From contig NZ_JANYME010000006.1 of assembly GCF_026616895.1 (NCBI RefSeq), forward strand, positions 62,001-126,000: DNA of 64,000 nt. The letters run 5' to 3'. The notes below the pieces were generated by a model, which ran no database searches, was not told the origin of the DNA, and worked only from the letters and a program-made list of their open reading frames with translations. A program made the position numbers and the translations under genes. Positions 47,237-57,714 of the stretch are shown here, piece after piece. How positions within the stretch are numbered: the first letter of the stretch is position 1; the number at the start of each line of letters is the position of its first letter. The DNA is from Campylobacter sp. MG1. GTDB taxonomy: Bacteria; Campylobacterota; Campylobacteria; Campylobacterales; Campylobacteraceae.

Positions 47237-49042
47237 TTATGATTTTTGTTTTTCCATACGGCGTCTTAGAGTTGGGTCTAAATAACGCTTTCTAATACGA
47301 ATATTAATTGGAGTTACTTCTACTAATTCATCTTCTTCAATCCACTCCATAGCACGCTCTAAAGTAGGTTTTCTAGGTGGAACTAATTTAATAGCATCAT
47401 CACTACCACTAGCACGAACATTGGTTAGGTTTTTACCTTTTATAGGATTTACATCAAGGTCATTCGGACGGCTATGCTCGCCTATAATCATACCAACATA
47501 AGTTTTTGCTTGAGGGTCTATAAATAAAACACCCCTATCTTGAAGATTCCATAATGAATAAGCTAATGCAACACCATTTTCCATACTCACTAATGCTCCA
47601 TTTTGGCGTTTTTCAACACTACCAACAAAAGGTCTAAATTCCATAAAACTATGATTCATTATACCTTCACCTTTTGTATCTGTTAAAAACTGACTTCTAA
47701 ATCCAATTAGCCCACGAGCAGGAATTTCAAACTCAAGTCTAGTTTGTCCATCTCCTGTTGGAACCATACTTTTCATCTCAGCTCTTCTTCTTCCAAGCTT
47801 TTCAATAACCGTTCCACTAAACTCATCAGGAACATCAATAACTAGATTTTCAAAAGGCTCTGTTTTAACTCCATTTTCAATTTTTACGATAACTTCAGGG
47901 CGTCCAAGACAAAACTCAAAACCTTCTCTTCTCATATTTTCAGCTAAAATCGTAATTTGTAATTCACCACGACCACTTACTTTAAACTTACCTTCGCCAA
48001 TATTTTCATATTTCATAGCGATATTTGTCTTCATTTCGCTTTCTAATCTTTCAGCAATTTTATTACTTGTAACATGCTTTCCTTCAGTTCCTGCTAAAGG
48101 TCCATCATTTACGCTAAATACAACGCTTAAAGTAGGTTCTTCTATATGTAGTGGGTCAAGTGGCATAGGATTGCTAGGATCAACTACGCTATCTCCAACA
48201 TCTAAAGCATCAAAACCTGCAATTGCTACGATATCTCCTGTGCTAGCACTATCAATATCCATTTTTTCTAAACCTAAAAATCCAATTAGTTTTGAAATTC
48301 TTCCTGTGTGTTTTGTCCCATCGGCCTTAGCTAACATTACATTTTGATTTTTTGAAATTGTTCCATTAAAAATTCTAGCAATTCCAATTTTACCAACGAA
48401 GTTATCATAACCTAATGTAAATACTTGTAATTGTAAAGGATTTTCATTACTACCACTTGGTGCTGGAACATGCTCAATTATCTTGTCAAATAAAGGTTGC
48501 ATATCCTTACTATCATCATCTAATTCATTTTTTGCAATACCTTCTTTTCCAATTGCATAAATTACAGGGAAATCTAATTGCTCATCAGTTGCATCAAGTG
48601 CAGCAAAAAGGTCAAATACTTCATTAATTACTCTATCAGGCTCAGCTGCAGCTTTATCTATTTTATTTACCACAACTATTGGTCTAAGACCTAATGCTAA
48701 TGCTTTTTTAACAACGAATTTAGTTTGTGGCATAACACCTTCTTGAGCATCAACGATTAATAAAACCCCATCAATCATCTTTAAAACACGCTCAACTTCT
48801 CCACCAAAATCTGCGTGGCCTGGAGTATCAATTATGTTAATTTTTGTGCCTTTATAATTAATTGCTGTGTTTTTTGAAAGAATTGTAATTCCACGCTCTT
48901 TTTCAATATCATTACTATCCATAACGCGTTCATCAACTTGGTCTCTTTCGCTAAATGTTCCTGATTGTTTTAATAACTGATCAACCATTGTAGTCTTACC
49001 ATGATCAACGTGTGCGATTACTGCTATATTTCTAATACTCAA
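47237..49042 (-). CDS. typA: Translational GTPase TypA/BipA
   Basis: Ribosome-binding GTPase involved in 50S assembly and growth under stress. 601 residues. AHVDHGKTT at 10-18, [22 protein letters not shown] and NKIDK are the G-domain motifs; the C-terminal [15 protein letters not shown] region is diagnostic. The start codon is TTG at 49042 with AAGGAG six bases upstream. Transcribed alone. Confidence 0.97.
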   Translation of the reverse strand: MSIRNIAVIAHVDHGKTTMVDQLLKQSGTFSERDQVDERVMDSNDIEKERGITILSKNTAINYKGTKINIIDTPGHADFGGEVERVLKMIDGVLLIVDAQEGVMPQTKFVVKKALALGLRPIVVVNKIDKAAAEPDRVINEVFDLFAALDATDEQLDFPVIYAIGKEGIAKNELDDDSKDMQPLFDKIIEHVPAPSGSNENPLQLQVFTLGYDNFVGKIGIARIFNGTISKNQNVMLAKADGTKHTGRISKLIGFLGLEKMDIDSASTGDIVAIAGFDALDVGDSVVDPSNPMPLDPLHIEEPTLSVVFSVNDGPLAGTEGKHVTSNKIAERLESEMKTNIAMKYENIGEGKFKVSGRGELQITILAENMRREGFEFCLGRPEVIVKIENGVKTEPFENLVIDVPDEFSGTVIEKLGRRRAEMKSMVPTGDGQTRLEFEIPARGLIGFRSQFLTDTKGEGIMNHSFMEFRPFVGSVEKRQNGALVSMENGVALAYSLWNLQDRGVLFIDPQAKTYVGMIIGEHSRPNDLDVNPIKGKNLTNVRASGSDDAIKLVPPRKPTLERAMEWIEEDELVEVTPINIRIRKRYLDPTLRRRMEKQKS

Positions 49043-49193
49043 TGTTTTCTCCTTGATTTTAAAGTAAAAGTTTAATTAAGTTAGGTTAATTTTTAGAAAA
49101 AAAGTATTTTAAATATAAAATTTTGATTGTGGTATTTATATTTTATAATTTAAGTTATTTTTGTTAAGAAAAAATAAATAAAATAAGAAAATT

Positions 49194-49451
49194 ATGAGAA
49201 AATCTAAACCTATTAGAATGTGTATTATTTGTAAAGCAAGATTGAGCAAAGAAGATTTATATAGTTTTAAAATTTTAAACAATGAATTGAAATTTGATGT
49301 TAAGAATGGTAGAAATTTATATTTATGTTGTTCGTGTTTAAATAAAGACTATGATAGTTTTGCTAAATATTTGCATAAAGTTATAAAAAATAATATGAAT
49401 AAACAAGAACTCGCAAATAAGTTAAGAGAAAGGTTTTTAAATGGCGAATAA
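49194..49451 (+). CDS. YlxR-family (DUF448) nucleic-acid-binding protein
   Basis: Small basic protein of 85 residues found just before infB in many bacteria. The [20 protein letters not shown] start matches the YlxR R-x-C-x-x-C pattern, and [11 protein letters not shown] supplies the second cysteine pair. No good Shine-Dalgarno was seen, but the next gene starts inside its 3' end (11-base overlap), which supports the frame. Confidence 0.85.
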   Translation: MRKSKPIRMCIICKARLSKEDLYSFKILNNELKFDVKNGRNLYLCCSCLNKDYDSFAKYLHKVIKNNMNKQELANKLRERFLNGE

Positions 49452-52050
49452 TGTTAAAATTAGTGATGTTGCAAAAGAAATTGGTATTACAAGTAAAGAA
49501 CTTATAGAAAAAGTAAATTTATTAGGATTTGAATTTAAGTCAGCACAAAAAGGAATTAGCCATGATATGGCACAATCCTTATATAATTATATCAAAAATG
49601 GAACAGTTGATTCGATTTTGCAATTAGAAATTGATAAAATTAAAAAACCAGTTTCAAAAACTAGAACTACAAAGTCAAAAATTGATAAAAATACTAAAGA
49701 TGTTACTAAAAATAATAAAAAAGAAGACAATATTGAAAAAAAAGAAAAAAAAGATAATGAAGTGAAAGATATGGTTGTTGAAGTTAAGCAAAATAGCGAA
49801 AAAGTTGTTAATAATGAAATTTTAGAAGATATTAAAAATGAACCAGAGAAAATTTCCCTTGCTAAAAGTGGCTTAGAAAAGCGTAGAGGCTTAGTTATAA
49901 TCAAGAAAAAAAATTCGCCAAAAGAAGATATTAAAAAAAATGAAGTAAAAACTCAAGTACAAGAAGTTAAAACTTTTGCTTCAATATTTAGCACAGATGA
50001 AAGCTTAAAAAAGAAAAAAGCTAAAAAAATAGTTCCAGCAGCAAGAAAAGAAAGTTCATCTAAGATGGATTTTGATACTAATTTTGCAGAGATTAATGAT
50101 GATGAAGATGATGTTGTGGTTATGCCTGATTTTTCATTTAATGAAAGAAAAGAAGATATTGAAAAGCCTGCAAAGGCACAAACTTCATTAAGAAGTGCAT
50201 TTAATAACCAAATCAATCAATTTACAAATACTTCAATAGCAAGGTCTCGCCGTAAAAAATCAAAAGCATATAAAAAAGAACAAAGTAGCGAAGAAATTAC
50301 AAGTATTAAAATTCCTAAAGAAATAAGACTTTATGAATTAGCAGAGAAGTTAGGTAAAAAAGATAGCGAATTAATTTCAAAATTATTTATGCAAGGAATG
50401 ATGACTACTAAAAATGATTTCTTAGATGAAGAAACTATTGAGATTTTAGGACTTGAGTTTGGAATTGAAATAAGCTTTTTTGATGAGACTGCACAATTTG
50501 ATTATGTTGCTGATTATGAAGAAAATCAAGAAGAATTAAAAGATATTAAAGTTCCTGTTGTAACAATTATGGGTCATGTTGATCATGGTAAGACAAGTTT
50601 GCTTGATTATATTAGAAATAGTCGTGTAGCAAGTGGCGAAGCAGGTGGAATTACTCAGCACGTTGGTGCTTATATGGTTAATAAAAATGGTAAAAATATA
50701 ACCTTTATTGATACTCCAGGTCACGAAGCATTTTCAGCTATGAGAGCTAGGGGTGCTAGTGTTACTGATATAGTAATTATTGTTGTTGCAGCTGATGATG
50801 GTGTAAAACCACAAACAAAAGAAGCAATTTCGCATGCAAAAGCAGCGGGTGTTCCAATCATCATCGCTGTTAATAAAATAGATAAAGAAGCAGCAAATCC
50901 TGATAGAGTTAAAACTCAATTAGCAGAGCTTGATATTATGCCAACTGAGTGGGGTGGAAGTCATGAATTCGTTCATATTAGTGCTTTAAAGGGAACTGGA
51001 ATTGAAGATTTACTTGAAATTATCTTATTACAAGCTGAAATTTTAGAGCTTAAAGCAAATAAGAATACAGCTGCAAAAGCAAATATAGTTGAAAGTTCTT
51101 TACAAAAAGGTCGTGGTGTAGTAACTACTGTGATTATGGAAAATGGAACGCTAAGAGTAGGAGATACCGTTGTAGCAGGCATTGCTTATGGTAGGGTAAA
51201 AAGCATTACAGATAGCAAAGGTAATGCATTAAAAGAGATTTTACCAGGCGAGTGTGGTGTAATTATGGGTCTTAATGAAATTCCTGATGCAGGTGAGACA
51301 TTAATTAGTGTTGCGACTGATAAAGAAGCAAGAGATTACGCACAAAAACGCCACGAATATTTAAGACAAAAAGAATTAAGCAAATCAACAAAAGTAAGCC
51401 TTGATGAATTAAGTGCAAAAATTAAAGAAGGGAATTTAAAATCATTACCTGTTATTTTAAAAGCCGATGTAGGTGGAACATTAGAAGCTATTAGAGGAAG
51501 TCTTGAAAAGCTTTCAAATGATGAGGTAAAAGTTGATATTGTTTTAGGTGGTGTTGGTGGAATATCTCAAGGAGATATTGCTTTAGCACAAGCTAGCGGT
51601 GGTGTTATAGTTGGCTTTAATGTTCGTCCAACGGGGGATATTAAGGAAAAAGCAAAAGAAGCCAAGGTTGAGATTAAAACATATAATGTAATTTACAATC
51701 TAATTGATGAGATTAAAGCTATTTTAGGTGGTTTAATGAGTCCTATTATTAGCGAAGAGCAACTCGGACAAGCTGAAATTAGACAAGTAATCAATGTGCC
51801 AAAAGTAGGACAAATAGCAGGATGTATGGTAACTGATGGAAGCATAGTAAGAGGGGCTAAAATTCGTGTTATTCGTGAAGGTGTTGTAGTGTTTGAAGGA
51901 GAGATTAGCTCACTTAAACGCTTTAAAGACGACGCTAGAGAAGTTAGCAAAGGTTATGAATGTGGTGTTGGTATCGTTGGATTTAATGATATGAGAGAAG
52001 GCGATTTTATAGAAAGTTATAAAGAAGTTCAAAGTAAGGCTAGTTTATAA
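49441..52050 (+). CDS. infB: Translation initiation factor IF-2
   Basis: Places initiator tRNA on the ribosome. 869 residues. The first 300 residues are low-complexity and Lys/Glu-rich, following a short N-terminal helical domain ([20 protein letters not shown]). The G domain has GHVDHGKT at 378-385, DTPGHEAF and NKIDK. The C-terminal domains follow to EGDFIE. Overlaps ylxR at the start and rbfA by one base at the end. Confidence 0.98.
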   Translation: MANNVKISDVAKEIGITSKELIEKVNLLGFEFKSAQKGISHDMAQSLYNYIKNGTVDSILQLEIDKIKKPVSKTRTTKSKIDKNTKDVTKNNKKEDNIEKKEKKDNEVKDMVVEVKQNSEKVVNNEILEDIKNEPEKISLAKSGLEKRRGLVIIKKKNSPKEDIKKNEVKTQVQEVKTFASIFSTDESLKKKKAKKIVPAARKESSSKMDFDTNFAEINDDEDDVVVMPDFSFNERKEDIEKPAKAQTSLRSAFNNQINQFTNTSIARSRRKKSKAYKKEQSSEEITSIKIPKEIRLYELAEKLGKKDSELISKLFMQGMMTTKNDFLDEETIEILGLEFGIEISFFDETAQFDYVADYEENQEELKDIKVPVVTIMGHVDHGKTSLLDYIRNSRVASGEAGGITQHVGAYMVNKNGKNITFIDTPGHEAFSAMRARGASVTDIVIIVVAADDGVKPQTKEAISHAKAAGVPIIIAVNKIDKEAANPDRVKTQLAELDIMPTEWGGSHEFVHISALKGTGIEDLLEIILLQAEILELKANKNTAAKANIVESSLQKGRGVVTTVIMENGTLRVGDTVVAGIAYGRVKSITDSKGNALKEILPGECGVIMGLNEIPDAGETLISVATDKEARDYAQKRHEYLRQKELSKSTKVSLDELSAKIKEGNLKSLPVILKADVGGTLEAIRGSLEKLSNDEVKVDIVLGGVGGISQGDIALAQASGGVIVGFNVRPTGDIKEKAKEAKVEIKTYNVIYNLIDEIKAILGGLMSPIISEEQLGQAEIRQVINVPKVGQIAGCMVTDGSIVRGAKIRVIREGVVVFEGEISSLKRFKDDAREVSKGYECGVGIVGFNDMREGDFIESYKEVQSKASL

Positions 52051-52409
52051 TGAATGATAAAGCACAAATAAAACGCCTAAGAACACAAAGTTTGCTAAAG
52101 GAATTAGTAGGAGAAGCTTTAGCAAACTTAGATGATCCTTTATTAAGTGGTCTATTAGTAAATGATGTAGATTGCAAAAAGGGTCGTTATGATGCTTTTA
52201 TATATTTAGATAAAATGTCGCTTACAAAAGATGAACAAAATTTAGTTCTTTCTAAGCTAAAAAGAGTTAGTAAAGTATTGCAAGCTCATTGCTTAGGAGC
52301 ACTTGGTATGTATAGATGTCCAAATTTTCATTTTAGGTTTGACGATAGTTTAGATAAAATTAATAGAATAGAAGAATTATTTAAGCAAATTAATAAGGAA
52401 AAGAAATAA
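52050..52409 (+). CDS. rbfA: Ribosome-binding factor A
   Basis: Helps late 30S maturation. 119 residues with a KH-type pattern; QSLLKELVGEAL at the start and LGMYRCPNFHFRFDDSLD near the end fit RbfA. The position between infB and rimP is conserved. Its ATG uses the last base of the infB stop. Confidence 0.92.
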   Translation: MNDKAQIKRLRTQSLLKELVGEALANLDDPLLSGLLVNDVDCKKGRYDAFIYLDKMSLTKDEQNLVLSKLKRVSKVLQAHCLGALGMYRCPNFHFRFDDSLDKINRIEELFKQINKEKK

Positions 52410-52826
52410 ATGGAGCTAGAGAATTTAGCTAAACAGCTTAATTTAGTGATTTATGATACTGAATTAGCAAAAGAAGGCAATAACTTTATTTATAGAATTT
52501 TCATCTTAAAAGATGGAGAAAATAAATCAGTTAGCCTTGATGATTGCGAGCAATTTAGTAGATTGATTTCTCCTATACTTGATTTAAATCCACCTACAGA
52601 TGAAAAATACTTTTTAGAAGTAAGCTCTCCTGGACTTGAAAGAAAGCTTACTAAAATAGAGCATTTTAAACTTAGTATAGGTGAGATATTAAAAATTAAA
52701 ACTAAAGAAAAAGAAGAAATTATCGCAAAATTACTTAGTGCTGATGATGAGAAAATCACATTAGAAGATGGCACTATATTAAACTACGCAGATATTAAAT
52801 CTACAAAAACTTATATCTATTGGTAA
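52410..52826 (+). CDS. rimP: Ribosome maturation factor RimP
   Basis: Early 30S assembly factor of 138 residues. SLDDCEQFSRLISPILD and YFLEVSSPGLERKL are the RimP signatures. Its ATG follows the rbfA stop without a gap. Last gene of the infB operon. Confidence 0.95.
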   Translation: MELENLAKQLNLVIYDTELAKEGNNFIYRIFILKDGENKSVSLDDCEQFSRLISPILDLNPPTDEKYFLEVSSPGLERKLTKIEHFKLSIGEILKIKTKEKEEIIAKLLSADDEKITLEDGTILNYADIKSTKTYIYW

Positions 52827-52840
52827 GGCAAAGCCTTACC
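52822..52840 (+). terminator. Stem-loop at the end of rimP
   Basis: GGTAAGGC pairs perfectly with GCCTTACC around AAA; the stop codon lies in the left arm. It is GC-rich for this genome but not followed by a T run. Confidence 0.7.
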
Positions 52841-52913
52841 TATATACTCTTACTCAAATTAATAATCATTAACAAAATTAAAAATAGCATAAATATAAAA
52901 TTAAAGGAAATTT

Positions 52914-54194
52914 ATGAGAGAATTAAATAATAAAGATATTAAAACTTTAAGCCTTAGTGCTTTAGGAAGTATTTTAGAATTTTATGATTTTATTATATTT
53001 GCAATATTTACTCCGTATTTTACGGATGCATTTTTACCAAGTTATTTAGATGAAAGCATAAAATATATTTATACCTACGGAGCTTTTGCGGCTGGATATT
53101 TAGCTCGTCCACTTGGTGGTATTGTTATGGCACATTTTGGAGATAAATTTGGTAGGAAAAATATGTTTTTATTAAGCATTATTTTAATGGTAATTCCTAC
53201 ATTTATTTTTGCGATTATGCCTACTTATGAGCAAATTGGTTATTTAGCAATTGTTATTTTGCTACTAATTAGAATTTCGCAAGGTATTGCAATGGGTGGT
53301 GAAATGCCTGGTGCTTGGGTTTTTATATATGAACATAGTCCAAGTCATTCTAAAGGTTTATTTTTAGGGCTTTTAACTTGTGGCGTGTGTGGTGGAATTG
53401 TTTTAGGAACTTTTATAGCTTTAAATTTACAAATAATTTATACCGAAGAACAAATTAAAGAATATGCTTATAGAATCCCTTTTTTGTTAGGTGGAATTTT
53501 TGGTTTAATTAGTGTATATTTAAGAAAATTTTTAAGTGAAACTCCAACATTTTTAAAATTAAAAGAAAGCAAAGAATTGCATTCGTTTCCACTAAAAAGT
53601 GTCATAAAAGATTATAAAAAAGATATATTATTATCAATGTGTTTAACATTAGTATTAACTGCATGTGTTGTAATAATGCTATTACTAATTCCAAATTATG
53701 CTAAAAAGACATTAAATTTAGCACCAATTACTAGCACATGTTTGCAAATGGCAGGAGCCTTAATGGTTATTTTTGGTTTGATTTGTACTGGAACCTTGGC
53801 TGATTTTTTTAAACCTAGCAACGTTTGTAAAATATTTTCATTAGGGCTTATAATATTTTGCCCTATGTATTTTTATGAATTATATGTTGGTAAAGATTTA
53901 GTTTTGTTATCAGCATTTTATTTATTAGCTTGTTTTTTTATAGGTGTAGTAAATTTTGCATCAATATTTATGTGTAATTTATTTAGACCAAATGTATTAT
54001 TTTCAGGAATTAGTTTTTCGTATAATATAGCTTATGCTATTGCTGGATTTTTAACTCCTATTTTATTAGTTAAATTACATGATATTGCTGTAAATACAAA
54101 TACAATAGGTGCTGGGTATTATATGATTTTTATAGGAATATTGAGTTATTTTTGTGCTATTATGTATGAAAAAATTAAGAATCATAGAAAATAA
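52914..54194 (+). CDS. MFS transporter, metabolite:proton symporter (MHS) type, copy 1
   Basis: Inner-membrane carrier of 426 residues with about 12 hydrophobic segments. LEFYDFIIFA in helix 1, ARPLGGIVMAHFGDKFGRK (the MFS loop 2-3 motif) and RISQGIAMGGEMPGAWVFIYEHSP are typical of the MHS group, which moves organic acids such as 2-oxoglutarate or citrate, or betaine/proline. The substrate cannot be told from sequence. A close paralog follows 51 bases later. AAAGGA lies before the ATG. Confidence 0.88.
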   Translation: MRELNNKDIKTLSLSALGSILEFYDFIIFAIFTPYFTDAFLPSYLDESIKYIYTYGAFAAGYLARPLGGIVMAHFGDKFGRKNMFLLSIILMVIPTFIFAIMPTYEQIGYLAIVILLLIRISQGIAMGGEMPGAWVFIYEHSPSHSKGLFLGLLTCGVCGGIVLGTFIALNLQIIYTEEQIKEYAYRIPFLLGGIFGLISVYLRKFLSETPTFLKLKESKELHSFPLKSVIKDYKKDILLSMCLTLVLTACVVIMLLLIPNYAKKTLNLAPITSTCLQMAGALMVIFGLICTGTLADFFKPSNVCKIFSLGLIIFCPMYFYELYVGKDLVLLSAFYLLACFFIGVVNFASIFMCNLFRPNVLFSGISFSYNIAYAIAGFLTPILLVKLHDIAVNTNTIGAGYYMIFIGILSYFCAIMYEKIKNHRK

Positions 54195-54217
54195 TTAATA
54201 AAAATTAAAAAATTTAT

Positions 54218-54223
54218 TATAAT
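54218..54223 (+). promoter_or_regulatory. Putative -10 box for MHS copy 2
   Basis: TATAAT in the 51-base spacer between the two MFS genes, 22 bases before the second ATG. It could allow separate control of the two paralogs. Confidence 0.4.
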
Positions 54224-54245
54224 GTTTTGATTAGAAAGGATTAAA

Positions 54246-55529
54246 ATGAATAGACAATTAACAAAAAGTGATATGAAAACTCTTAGTTTGAGTTCTTTAG
54301 GTGGGACTTTAGAATTTTATGATTTTATTATATTTGCGATTTTTACGCCATATTTTACACATCATTTTTTTCCAGCTGACCTTGATGAAAATTTAAAATT
54401 ATTTAATACCTACGGAGCCTTTGCAGCTGGATATCTAGCTCGTCCACTAGGTGGTATTGTAATGGCACATTTTGGTGATAAGTTCGGACGAAAAAAAATG
54501 TTTATGTTAAGTATTTTACTAATGGCTATTCCGACTTTTACATTTGCTATAATGCCTACTTATGAACAAATTGGATGGCTTGCAATAGTGATTTTATTAT
54601 TAATCAGAATTACTCAAGGTATAGCAATAGGTGGAGAATTACCTGGTGCTTGGGTTTTTGTGTATGAGCATAGTCCAGCAAATACAAAAAATTTATTTAT
54701 AGGTGTTTTAACATGTGGTGTGTGTGGTGGAATTTTGTTAGGAAATTTGGTAACATTAATTTTACAAAATATTTTTATAGAAGATGATATAAAAGAATAT
54801 GCTTATAGAATTCCATTTTTGCTAGGTGGTATTTTTGGGTTAATTAGTGTGTATTTAAGAAGATTTTTAAAAGAAACACCTATCTTTAAAGAACTTCAAG
54901 CAAATAATGAATTACATTCTTTTCCGTTAAAAGATGTTATAAAAGAATTTAAAAAAGATATATCTTTATCGGTTTTACTTACTTGGATTATGACAGCTTG
55001 TGTTTTAGTTATGATAATTTTAATGCCAAATTTTTTAAAATCAACTTATAATATTGAACCTATTACTAATACAATAGTACAGATGGGTGGAACATTTATG
55101 ATGATGGTAGGATTAGTTTGCACAGGTGCATTATCAGATATTTTTCATCCGGCACAAGTTTGTAAAACATTTGCAGTATTTTTGTTTATTTTTTGTTTTT
55201 TATATTTTTATGAATTTTATATAGGAAAAAATTTAACATTAATATGTGTATATTATTTAATAGCTTGTTTTTTTACTGGAATTGTAAATTTTACAGCTAT
55301 TTTTATGTGTAATTTGTATAGACCGAATGTATTATTTTCAGGTATTAGTTTTTCATATAATTTAGCATATGCATTTTTTGGTTTTATAACACCATTACTT
55401 TTAGTTAAATTTCATTCAAATGTAGAACTAGGAGGTATTTTTATAATAGGTGGGGGTGCTTATATGTGTTATATAAGTATTTTAGCTTTTATTAATGCTA
55501 AGATTTTTTTAAAAATAAAAAAAGATTAA
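54246..55529 (+). CDS. MFS transporter, metabolite:proton symporter (MHS) type, copy 2
   Basis: 427 residues, aligning with copy 1 almost without gaps, so the pair is a tandem duplication. The same motifs are intact (LEFYDFIIFA, ARPLGGIVMAHFGDKFGRK, GGELPGAWVF). Differences gather in the middle loop and last helices, suggesting different substrates or affinities. Its stop overlaps the converging truA stop by 4 bases. AAAGGA precedes the ATG. Confidence 0.88.
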   Translation: MNRQLTKSDMKTLSLSSLGGTLEFYDFIIFAIFTPYFTHHFFPADLDENLKLFNTYGAFAAGYLARPLGGIVMAHFGDKFGRKKMFMLSILLMAIPTFTFAIMPTYEQIGWLAIVILLLIRITQGIAIGGELPGAWVFVYEHSPANTKNLFIGVLTCGVCGGILLGNLVTLILQNIFIEDDIKEYAYRIPFLLGGIFGLISVYLRRFLKETPIFKELQANNELHSFPLKDVIKEFKKDISLSVLLTWIMTACVLVMIILMPNFLKSTYNIEPITNTIVQMGGTFMMMVGLVCTGALSDIFHPAQVCKTFAVFLFIFCFLYFYEFYIGKNLTLICVYYLIACFFTGIVNFTAIFMCNLYRPNVLFSGISFSYNLAYAFFGFITPLLLVKFHSNVELGGIFIIGGGAYMCYISILAFINAKIFLKIKKD

Positions 55530-56257
55530 TAACTAATACTTTTAAGATATAAACCATTAGGAGATGCTAGGGTTCTAGAGTGGGATTTAATCCCACTTAT
55601 TTGTTCTTTTAAATCATTTAAATTTAATTTTCCTTCATTTATTTTTAGCAAAAAATCCATCATTAATCTAATTTGACCTCTTAAAAAACCATTAGCAAAA
55701 AAATTAAATATAATCATATTTTTATAGGTATATATCCTAGTTTTATGTATGGTTCTAATTGTGTTCTTATCTTTATCTAAACTAAGACAAAATTCTTTAA
55801 AATTATGTTCTCCTTCATATATTTTTATAGCTTCTTTTAATAAATTTAAATTTATATTTTTTTCATAATGACATAAAAAAGCTTTGTTAAAGGCATTAAT
55901 TTTAGGACTTATTATATATCTATAAGAGCGAATTTTTGCATCAAATCTAGGCTCAAATTCACATATAATTAAATTTTTTATAAAAATTCCATTCAATACA
56001 TAATTTAATTTTTTAATTACAAATTTTTCATTTAATTTGTAATTTGATTCAATTTTTGCTACATTGCATTTTGCATGAACGCCTTTGTCGGTTCTACTAG
56101 CAAAAATACTTGGTGTAAAAATTCCTACAGTTTTTAATGCTTCGTCTAGCATATTTTGGACACAATTCATATTTGGTTGCTTAGCTGAGCCGCAAAACCT
56201 AGATCCGTCATAGCTAAAAATTATTTTATATGTATATTTTTTATTATTTTTACTCAA
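55526..56257 (-). CDS. truA: tRNA pseudouridine synthase A
   Basis: Forms pseudouridine at positions 38-40 of tRNA anticodon arms. 243 residues. The catalytic aspartate is D57 in ASRTDKGVHA. SYDGSRFCGSAKQPN replaces the more usual F-x-GWQxQ near residue 20. GFLRGQIRLMM near the C-terminus is the conserved RNA-binding element. Lies between two transporter pairs on the opposite strand. Confidence 0.94.
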   Translation of the reverse strand: MSKNNKKYTYKIIFSYDGSRFCGSAKQPNMNCVQNMLDEALKTVGIFTPSIFASRTDKGVHAKCNVAKIESNYKLNEKFVIKKLNYVLNGIFIKNLIICEFEPRFDAKIRSYRYIISPKINAFNKAFLCHYEKNINLNLLKEAIKIYEGEHNFKEFCLSLDKDKNTIRTIHKTRIYTYKNMIIFNFFANGFLRGQIRLMMDFLLKINEGKLNLNDLKEQISGIKSHSRTLASPNGLYLKSISY

Positions 56258-56359
56258 TTTTTTACCTTTTTAGTATTTTTTCATTAAATTTACATACATT
56301 TTGTTAAATTTTATTATACAATGTTTTATTACCTTAAAAATTACTAAAAAGGGCATACT

Positions 56360-57712
56360 GTGAATACATTTAGCAAAATTGGATTTATACTAGCTGTTGC
56401 TGGTTCGGCGGTAGGATTAGGAAATGCTTGGAAATTTCCTACGATGGTAGGGACTAATGGTGGTTCTGCTTTTGTGTTATTATTTATATTACTTACACTT
56501 TGTGTTGGTTTTATTATGTTTTTATGTGAACTTTATATAGGTAAGACTAGCGGACTTGATCCTGTTGGAGCTTATTATAAGTTAGCACCTAGTAATAAAA
56601 AAGCATGGAGTTTAGTAGGCTTTAGTATGATTGGTGCGTTGTTAATAGTAAGCTTTTATAGTGTTATAATTGGTTGGATTGTTTATTATTTATACCATAG
56701 TTTGATGGCTTTATTTAATTTTACAAGTTTAAATGTAGACATAAATGAAAATGCTAAATTGTTTGTAAATTTATTAGAAAAGAATGTAACAGCTGAGATA
56801 ATTTGCTTTTCTATAGTATTTTTTCTAGCCTTTTGGGTTGTTTCACGTGGTATTAAAAATGGAATCGAAAAATTAAATGTAATAATGATGCCTACTTTAT
56901 TTGTGCTTTTATTGCTAATGCTTTGTTATAGCTTTACTCAAAATGGTTTTGCTGATGCATTTAAATTTTTATTTAAACCAGATTTTAGCAAAATTACTTC
57001 AAGTTCGTTTTTAGAAGCACTTGGACTTGCGTGTTTTTCATTAAGTATAGGTGCTGGTAGTATTATTACATATTCAGCTAGTTTACCTGAAAAAACTAAT
57101 TTTATAAGTTCGACTTTTTATATAATTTTTATAAATCTTTTAATAGGTCTTATGATGGGACTTATTGTTTTTTCTTTTATTTTTGAATTTAACGCTGACC
57201 CTAGTGCACAAGGCCCTGGATTAATTTTTATAAGTTTGATATCTTTGTTTGCTAAATTAGGATTTTTAGGAAAAATTTTAGCTATAACATTTTTCATAGC
57301 TTTATTTTTTGCAGGAATTACCAGTGCTGTTTCTATGATAGAACCTTTCGTATTCTTTTTGATAAATAAATTTAATATGAAAAGAATTAAAGCAATAATT
57401 TTACTTGGAATTTTAGTTTATATTTTAGGACTTATGTGTATTTTTTCAACTATTAGCGATACAAAAGATAGCCTTACATTTTTTGGAATGGGATTTTTTG
57501 ACATCTTAGATTATTTAAGCTCAAATATAATTATGCCTTTTGGTTCATTTATGGCAGCAATTTTTGTTGGATATTTTTTAAGTTGTAAGGATTTATATAA
57601 AACTTTTTATCCTTATACAGGTGATTTAGGTTTTAAAGTGTGGTATTTCTTCGCTAGATTTGTAGCTCCACTTGCAGTAATAATTATTGTTTATTTTAAA
57701 TTTAAAGGATAA
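56360..57712 (+). CDS. Sodium-dependent NSS-family transporter, copy 1
   Basis: Neurotransmitter:sodium symporter family, in bacteria mostly amino-acid importers. 450 residues, matching bacterial members with 11 helices. Helix 1 holds AVGLGNAWKFPTMVGTNGGSAF, the sodium and substrate site; helix 6 has SLSIGAGSIITYSASL; ITSAVSMIEPF is in helix 8. The start is GTG at 56360 with AAAGGG upstream. Copy 2 begins 2 bases after its stop. Confidence 0.93.
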   Translation: MNTFSKIGFILAVAGSAVGLGNAWKFPTMVGTNGGSAFVLLFILLTLCVGFIMFLCELYIGKTSGLDPVGAYYKLAPSNKKAWSLVGFSMIGALLIVSFYSVIIGWIVYYLYHSLMALFNFTSLNVDINENAKLFVNLLEKNVTAEIICFSIVFFLAFWVVSRGIKNGIEKLNVIMMPTLFVLLLLMLCYSFTQNGFADAFKFLFKPDFSKITSSSFLEALGLACFSLSIGAGSIITYSASLPEKTNFISSTFYIIFINLLIGLMMGLIVFSFIFEFNADPSAQGPGLIFISLISLFAKLGFLGKILAITFFIALFFAGITSAVSMIEPFVFFLINKFNMKRIKAIILLGILVYILGLMCIFSTISDTKDSLTFFGMGFFDILDYLSSNIIMPFGSFMAAIFVGYFLSCKDLYKTFYPYTGDLGFKVWYFFARFVAPLAVIIIVYFKFKG

Positions 57713-57714
57713 AA

